64,000 nt of DNA, from contig NW_003314399.1 in the NCBI RefSeq assembly GCF_000143415.4, positions 210,909-274,908 on the forward strand, given 5' to 3'. The translations under genes were made by a program, and so were the position numbers. The stretch's first letter is position 1; every line of letters begins with the position of its first letter. Positions 55,835 to 64,000 of the stretch are shown piece after piece. Under the pieces are notes generated by a model that was given only the letters and a program-made list of their open reading frames with translations, did not search any database and was not told the origin of the DNA. The DNA is from Selaginella moellendorffii. Its lineage: Eukaryota > Streptophyta > Lycopodiopsida > Selaginellales > Selaginellaceae.

Positions 55835-56788
55835 TCACTGGAGCTCTTGAGCCAAAACCTCCATGAGCGAAGCCACAAACTGCATTTGGACGTCCTCTTC
55901 AATTCTAGAGAACAATGGCACATGTACAAATATACACACAGTCCCGTTGGCGCGAGCGTGCCGCAGCGACTGGTAGTAAACGTAGTTGCACACGAATCGC
56001 CCTGCGTCGTCCGACAGCGTCACCTCGAAGCCTTTGGACGCGAGGCAGCGGACGATCTCGGCCGCTGGCAGCGTCGTCTGTGCCAAGAACAGTTTCGGGA
56101 GTGGAAACATCGTCACGCAAACGCGAGCAAAAACCGGAAACAATCTAAACTTCGTACCTCGCGGGTTGCCGAAAGAGGCCCGTCCTCCGGCGCAATCTGG
56201 ACCCTCTGGAACCAGCAAAAGTTTGTATGCGCTCAAGTTTTGTATGGACGAAAGAACAAGCGAAAAGAATAGAACCTGCGGCTGCCATCCCATTTCATCC
56301 GGGCAACGGAATGTAGCTTCGTTGACGGCGCGGCGCTCAATCGCAAATCTCGAAGCTCCACTGTTCACGCCAAAGTGTATCTTCACGAAAGGTAAAAGAA
56401 CAAAACTATCAGCATACACCGCTTGGATAAATACAAAGGCCACACATAGTAAAAACAAAGAAAAGAGAGAACTGAGAGAACGTACCCAGAGGACTCGACC
56501 AGACGATGGATCTGGCTGCTCGATGAAACTCCCGAGCTTTCTGTGAGCCGAGGACGACGGTGGCGATATCGCAGCATCCAGCAGATCCATAAGAGTCGGG
56601 AGAGCACCCTCTCCTGCCGTCTCCAGGACCGTAGCGCTCTCCAGAGTGAATCCCTGCGGGAGGCCGCCATCCTTGAAGTAGCTCGACAGCCTGCCGACTA
56701 TAACTTCGGTTGGATTCTTGGCCACTCCATGGAACTTCTTGAATCCAGTGACGTGAATTCTGGTGACGGGAACTCCCTCCGACCCCAT
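55835..56788 (-). CDS. Pyroglutamyl-peptidase I (peptidase family C15)
   Basis: Cytosolic cysteine peptidase that removes N-terminal pyroglutamate from peptides. Four exons, 56788-56486, 56380-56276, 56205-56158 and 56077-55835, give 232 aa, the plant length. MGSEGVPVTRIHVTGFKKFHGV, the HFGVNSGASRFAIE block, CPDEMGW and DDAGRFVCNYVYYQSLRHA are family signatures. Likely catalytic residues are Glu116, Cys182 and His204 (FVHVPLF). I used the second in-frame ATG (56788) because MGSEG matches relatives; the upstream ATG would add four residues. The 16-codon third exon becomes convincing only when the CAG acceptor at 56206 is used, giving APEDGPLSATRE. Confidence 0.93.
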   Translation of the reverse strand: MGSEGVPVTRIHVTGFKKFHGVAKNPTEVIVGRLSSYFKDGGLPQGFTLESATVLETAGEGALPTLMDLLDAAISPPSSSAHRKLGSFIEQPDPSSGRVLWVRSLSSLFSLFLLCVAFVFIQAVYADSFVLLPFVKIHFGVNSGASRFAIERRAVNEATFRCPDEMGWQPQVLFFSLVLSSIQNLSAYKLLLVPEGPDCAGGRASFGNPRGTKFRLFPVFARVCVTMFPLPKLFLAQTTLPAAEIVRCLASKGFEVTLSDDAGRFVCNYVYYQSLRHARANGTVCIFVHVPLFSRIEEDVQMQFVASLMEVLAQELQ

Positions 56789-57334
56789 TACTTCCTCCAA
56801 GCGCTAAAAGACCTGTAACAGTAGCTCCACTTTGATCAGAGCTCCATGCCTTGACCGCTTCCAAAAGAGGGCAAGCCTCGGGGCCAAAAGTACCAGAGTT
56901 AACGGTTGTCACAAGTATGACCGAGCCATCTCCGAATCTGATTCTCTTCCGCTCTGCCTCTTTGGAGCAAGCTTCCAATCCGAGAATAAGCTCCAGCCGC
57001 AGCAATCACAGGGAATCTGTAATAGCCGTGTCGATCATGATCGAAGCACTGTAGCCTGCTTTCCTTTCCTTTTTTATTTCGGCCTTCTTTTTGTGCAGGG
57101 GGGACCCCCACTGCCACGCCCGAGTACAGGATTCGCAATATGTCACCTCGTTCCGCACCTACTGTAGAAGAGTTGGCTGCCCTTTTAAAAGTCTCGCTCT
57201 CTCCTTCTACACGACTGAGAATGATTGAGGCATAAAAACTGCAGCCCGAACAAAAGCCTGAACAAAAGCCTGCAACCCCGCAATGGTGATGAATGAAGCC
57301 GCAAAACACTGACCCGTCATAGTTGCTCCTAGAA
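56789..57334. other. Unassigned stretch with a minus-strand coding-like trace
   Basis: Between the peptidase and the SDR duplication, minus-strand text LRLELILGLEACSKEAERKR and following residues (to about 56800) looks protein-like, but the frame is short, overlaps the peptidase start and matches no family I recognise. It may be a fragment or non-coding. Confidence 0.35.
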
Positions 57335-58125
57335 CATACTCATTCCTTCACCACCAAGTGCTAAATGTGTGAAATGCTCCTGCACCAACATTGGGAGGTG
57401 AGTTTCACCACGTAAACTATGATTCGCTGCTCAAGTGAAATCCCACAAAGCAAAAAAAAAGTCCAGCTCCATGAATCTTAAATTTCGTCCTTGGCGTACG
57501 AAAGTGACCCACACCGATCTAGATCAAATCAGACTCTATCTAGTAGAGACCGCACTTGGGCAGCAAAAACGAAAAAAAACATAAAAACAAAAGAATCGAG
57601 AGAGCGAGAGAACTTATCATGGACGGAAAGAACTTTCCTCGCTAAGCTAGCTTCGCGATAGAAAAGAAAGGAAGTGGAGTCTCTCAGCTCCGACAAAAAA
57701 CCAGAAAAGAAAACAAAAAAGCTTTGCTCAAAGAGGATGTCACTGGACACACACATGCGCTGCCACGAGAGAGCATACAAAAACGAAAGCTCCATAATGC
57801 GCCTTTCGGCGAGAGGAGGGCGAAGAAAAGAAGAAGAATGCGCGATGCGCGATGATGCTCTCCCAATCAAGCTAAGAATAAAATCCTACGTACCTCGAGA
57901 CCGGTAGCGCGATCAAATCATCGAACCAAGCTCGAGAATCACCCTCGCATTCGCGGGGCGCGCCCTCGCAACGGCAAAAATCCACACTTGCCCTAAAACA
58001 CAAGGCATATTCGCTGGACCCAGGCATATTCCGTTTAAGCAGGCATATTCTCGAACATTCATTAGAATATTTCATCCTTGGGTTGAGGAATTATTCTATT
58101 AAGTTTATCAAAACTTTGACCTTAT

Positions 58126-59099
58126 TTAGTTCTTCGTTACCAGACGGAGCTGCCCATGCTGGATATCCTTGAAGATGTTAAACGCGGCAGTCCCTGCGAG
58201 CGAGCCGTCCACCACCAAGTCATGGCCGCTCACAAACCTCGACTCATCGCTGGCGAGGAAGAGCGCGGCCTCTGCGATCTCCTCCGGCTCCATCAAGGCC
58301 CGGAGATCAAACCCGGGCTTCCCTGAAAACGCCGCTTGCATCTCAAGCTTGGCCTCCGCAACCGGGACCAAGTTCTCCCAAAACTTCGTCGAGATTTCGG
58401 TCACCACCCCGGCCGGAGAGATGCAGTTCACTCGGACCCCGTGAAAGGCCAGCTCCGAGGCCGCCAACTTTGTGATGCCAACCACGGCGTGCTTGCTGAT
58501 GGTGTAGGGGTGGAGCGCGCTGCCAGAGATGATGTGAGCGATGCTGGCCGTGGTGATGATCGAGCCCGAGTTGCGAGGGACCATGACTCTGGCCGCGTGC
58601 TTCACTCCGTGAGCGACGCCTCTCACGTTGACAGCGAGCACGGCGTCGAGGTCGGACATGTCGAGACGGGCGATGGAGTCGGCCGGCTTGGGGCCCGAGA
58701 TGATCCCGGCGTTGTTGAACATGATGCCGAGCGAGCCAAACTTTGAGACGGCCAGGTCCACTGCTGCTGCCACCTGAGACTCCTGAGAGACGTCGCAGTG
58801 TGTGTAGTGAGCGCCCGTCTCGGCGGCCAGCGCCTCGCCGCGGCTGTCTTGGACGTCGGCAATGATAACTTCCGCTCCATGAGCTCTGAATTTCTTGACC
58901 GTGGCTGCGCCGATACCCGAAGCACCACCGGTGACGAGTGCCACTTTCCCTTGGATCCTGGAAATGCTATTACGTTAGAAAGCATAAGAGGAGAAGAAAC
59001 TAGTAAATGTAACCTGGAAAGCATTGTGGGATCTTGCAACACGAGTAGCAAGGCAGCACTGCTCAAGTATTCAAGCCTGTTGCAACGAGACAAAGTCAA
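58126..59099 (-). CDS. Short-chain dehydrogenase/reductase, copy A
   Basis: Classical SDR, of the ABA2/secoisolariciresinol-dehydrogenase-like plant group (SDR110C type); the substrate is not deducible. Two exons, 59099-59014 and 58957-58126, give 305 aa. The NAD-binding motif is TGGASGIG, with Asp following the second strand (IIADVQD). NNAG is present, and the catalytic triad is Ser in TTASIAHI, Tyr and Lys in YTISK. The sequence ends in QLRLVTKN. It carries an N-terminal extension (MTLSRCNRLEYLSSAALLLV) ahead of MLSRIQGKVAL. Compared with copy B it lacks one Arg near LRALMEPEE and has a few substitutions. The 56-nt intron splits the Arg codon after MLS. Confidence 0.92.
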
Positions 59100-59164
59100 A
59101 GTCAGACCGCTCGAGGCCTGGACCTCTCGTGCGTCGGTATCCTCAGAGCTCTTAGTTGATTCAC

Positions 59165-59486
59165 TTATCTGCCCGAGGTCCGTTGATTCACTCTTTGGGC
59201 CGTCGGCGGCAATCTTTCGGAAGGACCCAGCGTCAGTGCCACCCCCGTTTCGTTCTCGATCTGTCTCTTAAGCTGCTGGAGGATTCTGATCTGATTAAGC
59301 TTCTCGGGGGATAGTCTGTCCCAGTAGATTCCTACACACAACAGACAAACTGCATCGATCTTTCAACATGCGCCAAACTTTCTCACCTGTAGGCTTTGGA
59401 ATGGTTGTGTCTGTAAATATAACTTGCGTAGGGGTGCAAATTACGTCCACTGGGACGTCGTGTATAAGCAGCTTGTCCGCTTGAAT
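59165..59486 (-). pseudogene. Detached 3' end of the 5-formyl-THF cyclo-ligase-like gene
   Basis: The segment repeats the last exon (59331-59165) and most of the exon before it (59486-59387) of the gene at 61285-62688. It is intact in sequence, including splice sites and stop, but has no promoter or upstream exons. One codon differs (Asn in the gene, Asp here, in [10 protein letters not shown]). It is a by-product of the tandem duplication. Confidence 0.9.
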
Positions 59487-60240
59487 CATACTCATTCCTT
59501 CACCACCAAGTGCTAAATGTGTGAAATGCTCCTGCACGAACATTGGGAGGTGAGTTTCACCACGTAAACTCTGATTCGCTGCTCAAGTGAAATCCCACAA
59601 AGCAAAAAAGAAGTCCAGCTCCATGCAGCTCAAGAATCTTAAATTTCGTCCTTGGCGTACGAAAGTGACCCACACCGATCTAGATCAAATCAGACTCTAT
59701 CTAGTAGAGACCGCACTTGGGCAGCAAAAACGAAAAAAAACATAAAAACAAAAGAATCGAAAGAGCGAGAGAACTTTCCTCGCTAAGCTAGCTTCGCGAT
59801 AGAGAAGAAAGGAAGTGGAGTCTCTCAGCTCCGACAAAAAACCAGAAAAGAAAACAAAAAAGCTTTGCTCGAAGAGGACGTCACTGGACACACACATGCG
59901 CTGCCACGAGAGAGCATACAAAAACGAAAGCTCCTTTCGGCGAGAGGGGGGCGAAAAAAAGAAGAAGAATGCGCGATGCGCGATGATGCTCTCCCAATCA
60001 AGCTAAGAATCAAATCCTACGTACCTCGAGACCGGTAGCGCGATCAAATCATCGACCCAAGCTCGAGAATCACCCTCGCATTCGCGGGGCGCGCCCTCGC
60101 AACGGCAAAAATCCACACTTGCCCTAAAACACAAGGCATATTCGCTGGACCCAGGGCATATTCTGTTTAAGCAGGCATATTCTCGAACATTCATTAGAAT
60201 ATTCTATTCTTGGAATAGTCGAATTGTTTTAGAGCTCACT

Positions 60241-61142
60241 CTAGTTCTTCGTTACCAGACGCAGCTGCCCATGCTGGATATCCTTGAAGATGTTAAACGC
60301 GGCAGTCCCTGTGAGCGAGCCGTCCACCACCAAGTCATGGCCGCTCACAAACCTCGACTCATCGCTGGCGAGGAAGAGCGCGGCCTCTGCGATCTCCTCC
60401 GGCTCCATCAAGGCCCGCCGGAGATCAAACCCGGGCTTCCCTGCAAACGCCGCTTGCGTGCCAAGCTTGGCCTCCGCAACCGGCACCAAGTTCTCCCAAA
60501 ACTTCGTCACGATTTCGGTCACCACCCCGGCCGGAGAGATGCAGTTCACTCGGACCCCGTGAAAGGCCAGCTCCGAGGCCGCCGACTTTGTGATGCCAAC
60601 CACGGCGTGCTTGCTGATGGTGTAGGGGTGGAGCGCGCTGCCGGAGATGATGTGAGCGACGCTGGCCGTGGAGATGATCGAGCCCGAGTTGCGAGGGACC
60701 ATGACTCTGGCCGCGTGCTTCACTCCGTGAGCGACGCCTCTCACGTTGACAGCGAGCACGGCGTCGAGGTCGGACATGTCGAGACGGGCGATGGAGTCGG
60801 CCGGCTTGGGGCCCGAGATGATCCCGGCGTTGTTGAACATGATGCCGAGCGAGCCAAACTTTGAGACGGCCAGGTCCACTGCTGCTGCCACCTGAGACTC
60901 TTGAGAGACGTCGCAGTGTGTGTAGTGAGCGCCCGTCTCGGCCGCCAGCGCCTTGCCGCGGCTGTCTTGGACGTCGGCAATGATAACTTCCGCTCCATGA
61001 GCTCTGAATTTCTTGACCGTGGCTGCGCCGATACCGGAAGCACCACCGGTGATGAGTGCCACTTTCCCTTGGATCCTGGAAATGCTATTATGTTAGAAAG
61101 CATAAGAGGAGAAGAAATTAGTAAATCTAACCTGGAAAGCAT
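60241..61142 (-). CDS. Short-chain dehydrogenase/reductase, copy B
   Basis: Tandem paralogue of copy A, about 95 percent or more identical by eye. Exons 61142-61132 and 61075-60241 give 281 aa, starting MLSRIQGKVALITGG. The SDR motifs TGGASGIG, NNAG and YTISK are all present. The long N-terminal extension seen in copy A is not available: an extra T between the equivalent codons shifts the frame upstream of MLSR. If the extension of copy A is used for targeting, the two enzymes may go to different compartments. Flanked on both sides by duplicated sequence. Confidence 0.92.
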
Positions 61143-61284
61143 TGTTGGGATCTTGCAACACGAGTAGCAAGGCAGCACTGCTCAAGTATTAAAGCCTATT
61201 GCAACGAGACAAAGTCATCGTCAGACCCGCTCGAGGCCTTGACCTCTCGTGCGTCGGTATCCTCAGAGCTCCTAGTTGATTCAC

Positions 61285-62688
61285 TTATCTGCCCGAGGTC
61301 CGTTGATTCACTCTTTGGGCCGTCGGCGGCAATCTTTCGGAAGGACCCAGCGTCAGTGCCACCCCCGTTTCGTTCTCGATCTGTCTCTTAAGCTGCTGGA
61401 GGATTCTGATCTGATTAAGCTTCTCAGGGGATAGTCTGTCCCAGTAGATTCCTACACACAGCAGACAAACTGCATCGATCTTTTAACATGCGCCAAACTT
61501 TCTCACCTGTAGGCTTTGGAATGGTTGTGTTTGTAAATATAACTTGCGTAGGGGTGCAAATTACATCCACTGGGACGTCGTGTATAAGCAGCTTGTCCGA
61601 TTGAATCTCGTCAACGAGTTGCTTGTCATGCACTGCTAGAAACAGTGAGAAAAGATTGACAGCAGGATATTGATGCATCTACCTGTGGTAACAATCAAAG
61701 TTGAATCGTCTATCGCTCCCATAAACCGGAGCATCCCATATTCCAACTCCGCGAATCCCTTACAAGACAAGACAAGAAACGTTGATATGCGTTAGTCAAA
61801 AAAACATTGGAGACATACCTCGCCTTTACCAAGACGAGCACCAGTTTTTGGATCCACAGCAACGGAGCCGATCACAATGAGATCCACTTTGAGCTTCGCA
61901 TCAAGCCCCAACGGCTTCCCAAACTTCCGAAAGCCTACACACAGTTGAGTAGCGCGCAAGTGCATATTTATATTGAGCGGGCTACCTGTTTGTGTGACAG
62001 CCTCCCTCATGTCTCTATCGTTCATACTTGCTGGATCCAGCATGGAGAAGAAACCAGTTCTAAGGCGTGGTTGCGGTACGAGCAACTTTTTCATGCCTGT
62101 CAGAGATAGATTACGATTTTGAGTATACATAAGGCGAAAGTCATCAATCATACCTCTCAGGGTCATGTATCGCACTGGTTTTTGCGGTGTGTCCGGATTC
62201 ACCTTGACACACTTCGCATCTTCAAAGACTGGCATCTTCCGCAGCTGATTTAGAAATGGGAAAGTAGAAAAAGTCGGCAATCCGAAATACAAAAAAGAAA
62301 AGATAAAGACTTTTACCTTGTCTGCCGCAAGCTCAGCCCCTTGAAAATTTGGAATCCTGTGATGAACTGGTCTTGGCATCTTTGCAATGTCTTCGGCTTC
62401 CAGCAAATCCCACACCCGCTTCCTTATCTGCCATTTCCATGCGCCAGGCCTGTCGTCAGCCTGGCTCTGTTCAGCCACGACTTTCATGGCCTCTCGTGCC
62501 TCAGAATCCAGTCTCTTGCGCTCGGCCTCGGCTTGAGCGTCCACATCGGGGGCTGAATCCGAACGAAGTCTAGCTCGACTCCTTGAGGCTGGCTTGGAAA
62601 CTACCCACGCCTGATGAATCCTTGAACCCAAATTCATTACCCGAGGATAGAAAATGCTGCTCGGAGCCCCTCTCAACGTAGCATCCAT
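61285..62688 (-). CDS. 5-formyltetrahydrofolate cyclo-ligase-like protein (COG0212)
   Basis: Chloroplast protein of the 5-FCL-like group, related to the folate enzyme but, in plants, tied to thiamine metabolism and not to 5-formyl-THF recycling (from family knowledge). Exons: 62688-62317, 62244-62154, 62096-61986, 61934-61819, 61758-61683, 61632-61507 and 61451-61285, giving 352 aa. Landmarks: [94 protein letters not shown] and [17 protein letters not shown]. An Arg/Ser-rich leader suggests plastid targeting. The start at 62688 is the first ATG in the open frame. It keeps its 3' exons in duplication copy B. Confidence 0.93.
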
Positions 62689-62817
62689 TGCGTTTTGTAC
62701 AGCCCTACCGTGCAAGTAAAAAGAATGGTTTCCAGGTCCCAGAAATCTTACCTCGATTACGTGTGCTCTTTACAAGGTTGAACGCTAGTACTAGGATATT
62801 CACATACTTTGTGTAGT

Positions 62818-63974
62818 CTACACACCAAACGGATTCGGTGGTGGAGATGCTGCTGGTGCTCCACCAGGCAAAACTTGTACATGTTCCAAAAACACTTCCC
62901 TGCGAACAAAAAACTTTCAACCTTTAGAAGAAAATGATTGAAGAGCTTACTTGTAAAGAGCAGATGCAGCTGCTGCTCCAAAGCAAGGTCCAAACCAATA
63001 AATCCAAAACGAAGCCGACCATGCACCCGAAACCACAGCTGGTCCAAAACTTCTGGCGGGGTTCATTGATGCACCCGTGAATGGAACTCCAACCAGGTGA
63101 TCCACTAGAACAGCAAAACCAATCGGCAAAGGAGCAATCACACCTGCGTGAAACTAAACCTTGGTAAGAATAATCAAACATGCACAATGTCAAGTGAATA
63201 CCAGGTCCTCGTCGATCCACAGCCACTCCAAAAATGACAAAGACAAGCACAAAAGTTAGCATGAACTCCATGATAAATCCTTGGCCCGGATAAACACCGT
63301 TGGAGAGATCATGAGCTCCGAGAGCGCCGACCCAAGGCCCCGGCGTGGACCATCTCAGGATTGCTGCTCCCATTATCGCTCCAAACAGCTGTATAGAAAC
63401 ACCACTTTAGATGGAGAAGCAAAGCCGTATAGATCATGCACACCTGAGCACCAACATATAATCCGGCTCGAAGAAGTGTTTCTTTGCCAGCAACCACGAA
63501 CGCCAAAGTCACTGCTGGATTTAAGTGACCACCTGATATAGCTCCCGTGGCACCGGCTAGAAAAGCAATCGCAAGACCGTGTCCCAAAGCTATGGCTACC
63601 AGCCGTGCAGCGGTCATTCCCGGACCAAGCATTCCTGCAATGTATTTCTCCACGTAAAGCAAAAATCAGCACCTCAACAAGGAAAACCAAAAGACAAAAG
63701 AGTCTAGAATGGAGCCAGAGCTCCTAGATATGGAAGAATTTAGATACCTGAAGCAACGACTGAGCCACAGCCAAGGTAGACGAAGAGTAAAGTCCCAAGG
63801 AACTCGGCACCGGCTGCTCGCCATTGCTCCTTGGATCGCAGTGTCTTGTGATCGCCAAGCTCCACCTAAATCACGCACACACCCATCGATCACAGGACCC
63901 TAGAAGAGGAGAGACCCATTCATTACCTTCATGAAGTTGAGCATGGAGACCATCTTGAGCGCTCCCTCCACCAT
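62818..63974 (-). CDS. Aquaporin, HIP (hybrid intrinsic protein) type
   Basis: Membrane channel of the MIP family. Six exons, 63974-63927, 63865-63748, 63634-63444, 63388-63202, 63143-62951 and 62899-62818, give 272 aa if translation starts at 63974; the frame stays open to the window edge, so the N-terminus may be longer. Six membrane spans are visible, with NPA boxes in [10 protein letters not shown] and [14 protein letters not shown]. With this numbering the selectivity filter is His74, His197, Ala206, Arg212. His in helix 2 is TIP-like, His in helix 5 ([13 protein letters not shown]) is PIP-like, and together with Ala-Arg this is the pattern I know for HIPs of moss and Selaginella. Subfamily placement is an inference. 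The gene ends 129 bp upstream of the folate-type gene, on the same strand. Confidence 0.87.
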
Positions 63975-64000
63975 ATGCTGGACGTGCAAATGCTCGTGAG

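Larger units (their letters stand above)
57335..61606. repeat. Tandem duplication, about 2.1-kb unit (SDR gene plus folate-gene tail)
   Basis: Copy A spans 57335-59486 and copy B 59487-61606. Both begin CATACTCATTCCTTCACCACC or run on from that junction, and both end GCTTGTCCGCTTGAAT or GCTTGTCCGATTGAAT. Each holds one complete SDR gene, its 3' flank with GCATATTC octamers, and, at the right end, the last two exons (copy A: partial) of the 5-formyl-THF cyclo-ligase-like gene. Copy B's tail is still connected to the real gene, so copy A is the derived duplicate of the gene's end. High identity in non-coding parts shows a recent event. Confidence 0.92.

Noticed and set aside
56899-57309. 136-codon minus-strand frame between peptidase and SDR block
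   Set aside because: Reading differs from the neighbouring coding-like trace and shows no family signature; too weak to call.

Overview
The window is a piece of a plant nuclear genome, and the combined features point to a lycophyte, most likely Selaginella moellendorffii. I infer this from extremely short spliceosomal introns (34 introns of about 35-75 nt in one 7.2-kb gene), long intronless PPR genes, an aquaporin with the hybrid (HIP-type) selectivity filter reported from moss and Selaginella, and a mixture of compact GC-richer genes with AT-rich blocks of decayed retrotransposons. No bacterial, organellar or CRISPR-like features are present.

Layout. 1-8.8 kb is AT-rich: a broken Ty3/gypsy integrase, short inverted and direct repeats, tRNA-like promoter-box repeats and degraded coding-like sequence. 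8.8-11.0 kb is an NPH3/NPY-type BTB gene (-). 11.0-16.5 kb is non-coding as far as I can tell. 16.5-19.6 kb holds a 2-oxoglutarate/Fe(II) dioxygenase (-) and an intronless PPR gene (-). 19.8-21.5 kb is a shattered PPR pseudogene (+). 21.5-25.9 kb is AT-rich with a fold-back element, a heavily C-to-T-decayed gag relic and a 160-bp tandem array. 25.9-31.0 kb is a complete but disabled Ty3/gypsy element with 174-bp LTRs. 31.6-38.8 kb is a 35-exon PA200 proteasome activator gene (+), followed by a BURP gene (+) and a rearranged partial duplicate of the PA200 end plus BURP. 42.0-44.1 kb is a GH1 beta-glucosidase gene (+) with a problematic exon junction. 44.3-45.4 kb is a GT17 glycosyltransferase (-), backed by an inverted copy of the PPR pseudogene. 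A trichome-birefringence-like fragment follows, then a 923-aa PPR gene (+), a LEC14B-type WD40 gene (+), a secreted Pro-rich protein (+) converging on an EGF-like GPI-anchored protein (-), a pyroglutamyl peptidase (-), two tandem SDR genes (-), a 5-formyl-THF cyclo-ligase-like gene (-) and the aquaporin (-), which may run off the right edge.

The genes do not form a pathway; they are a normal eukaryotic neighbourhood. The recurring theme is local duplication and reshuffling: an inverted duplication that took a PPR pseudogene together with the 5' end of the GT17 gene about 25 kb away; a tandem duplication of the PA200 tail plus BURP with an internal inversion; and a 2.1-kb tandem duplication that copied an SDR gene plus the last exons of the neighbouring folate gene. 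The most striking protein-level observation is that the PA200 C-terminus, normally the Tyr-Tyr-Ala gate-opening tail, reads Tyr-Phe-Ala here, and Tyr-Cys-Ala in its duplicate. I found no convincing wholly new biological system.
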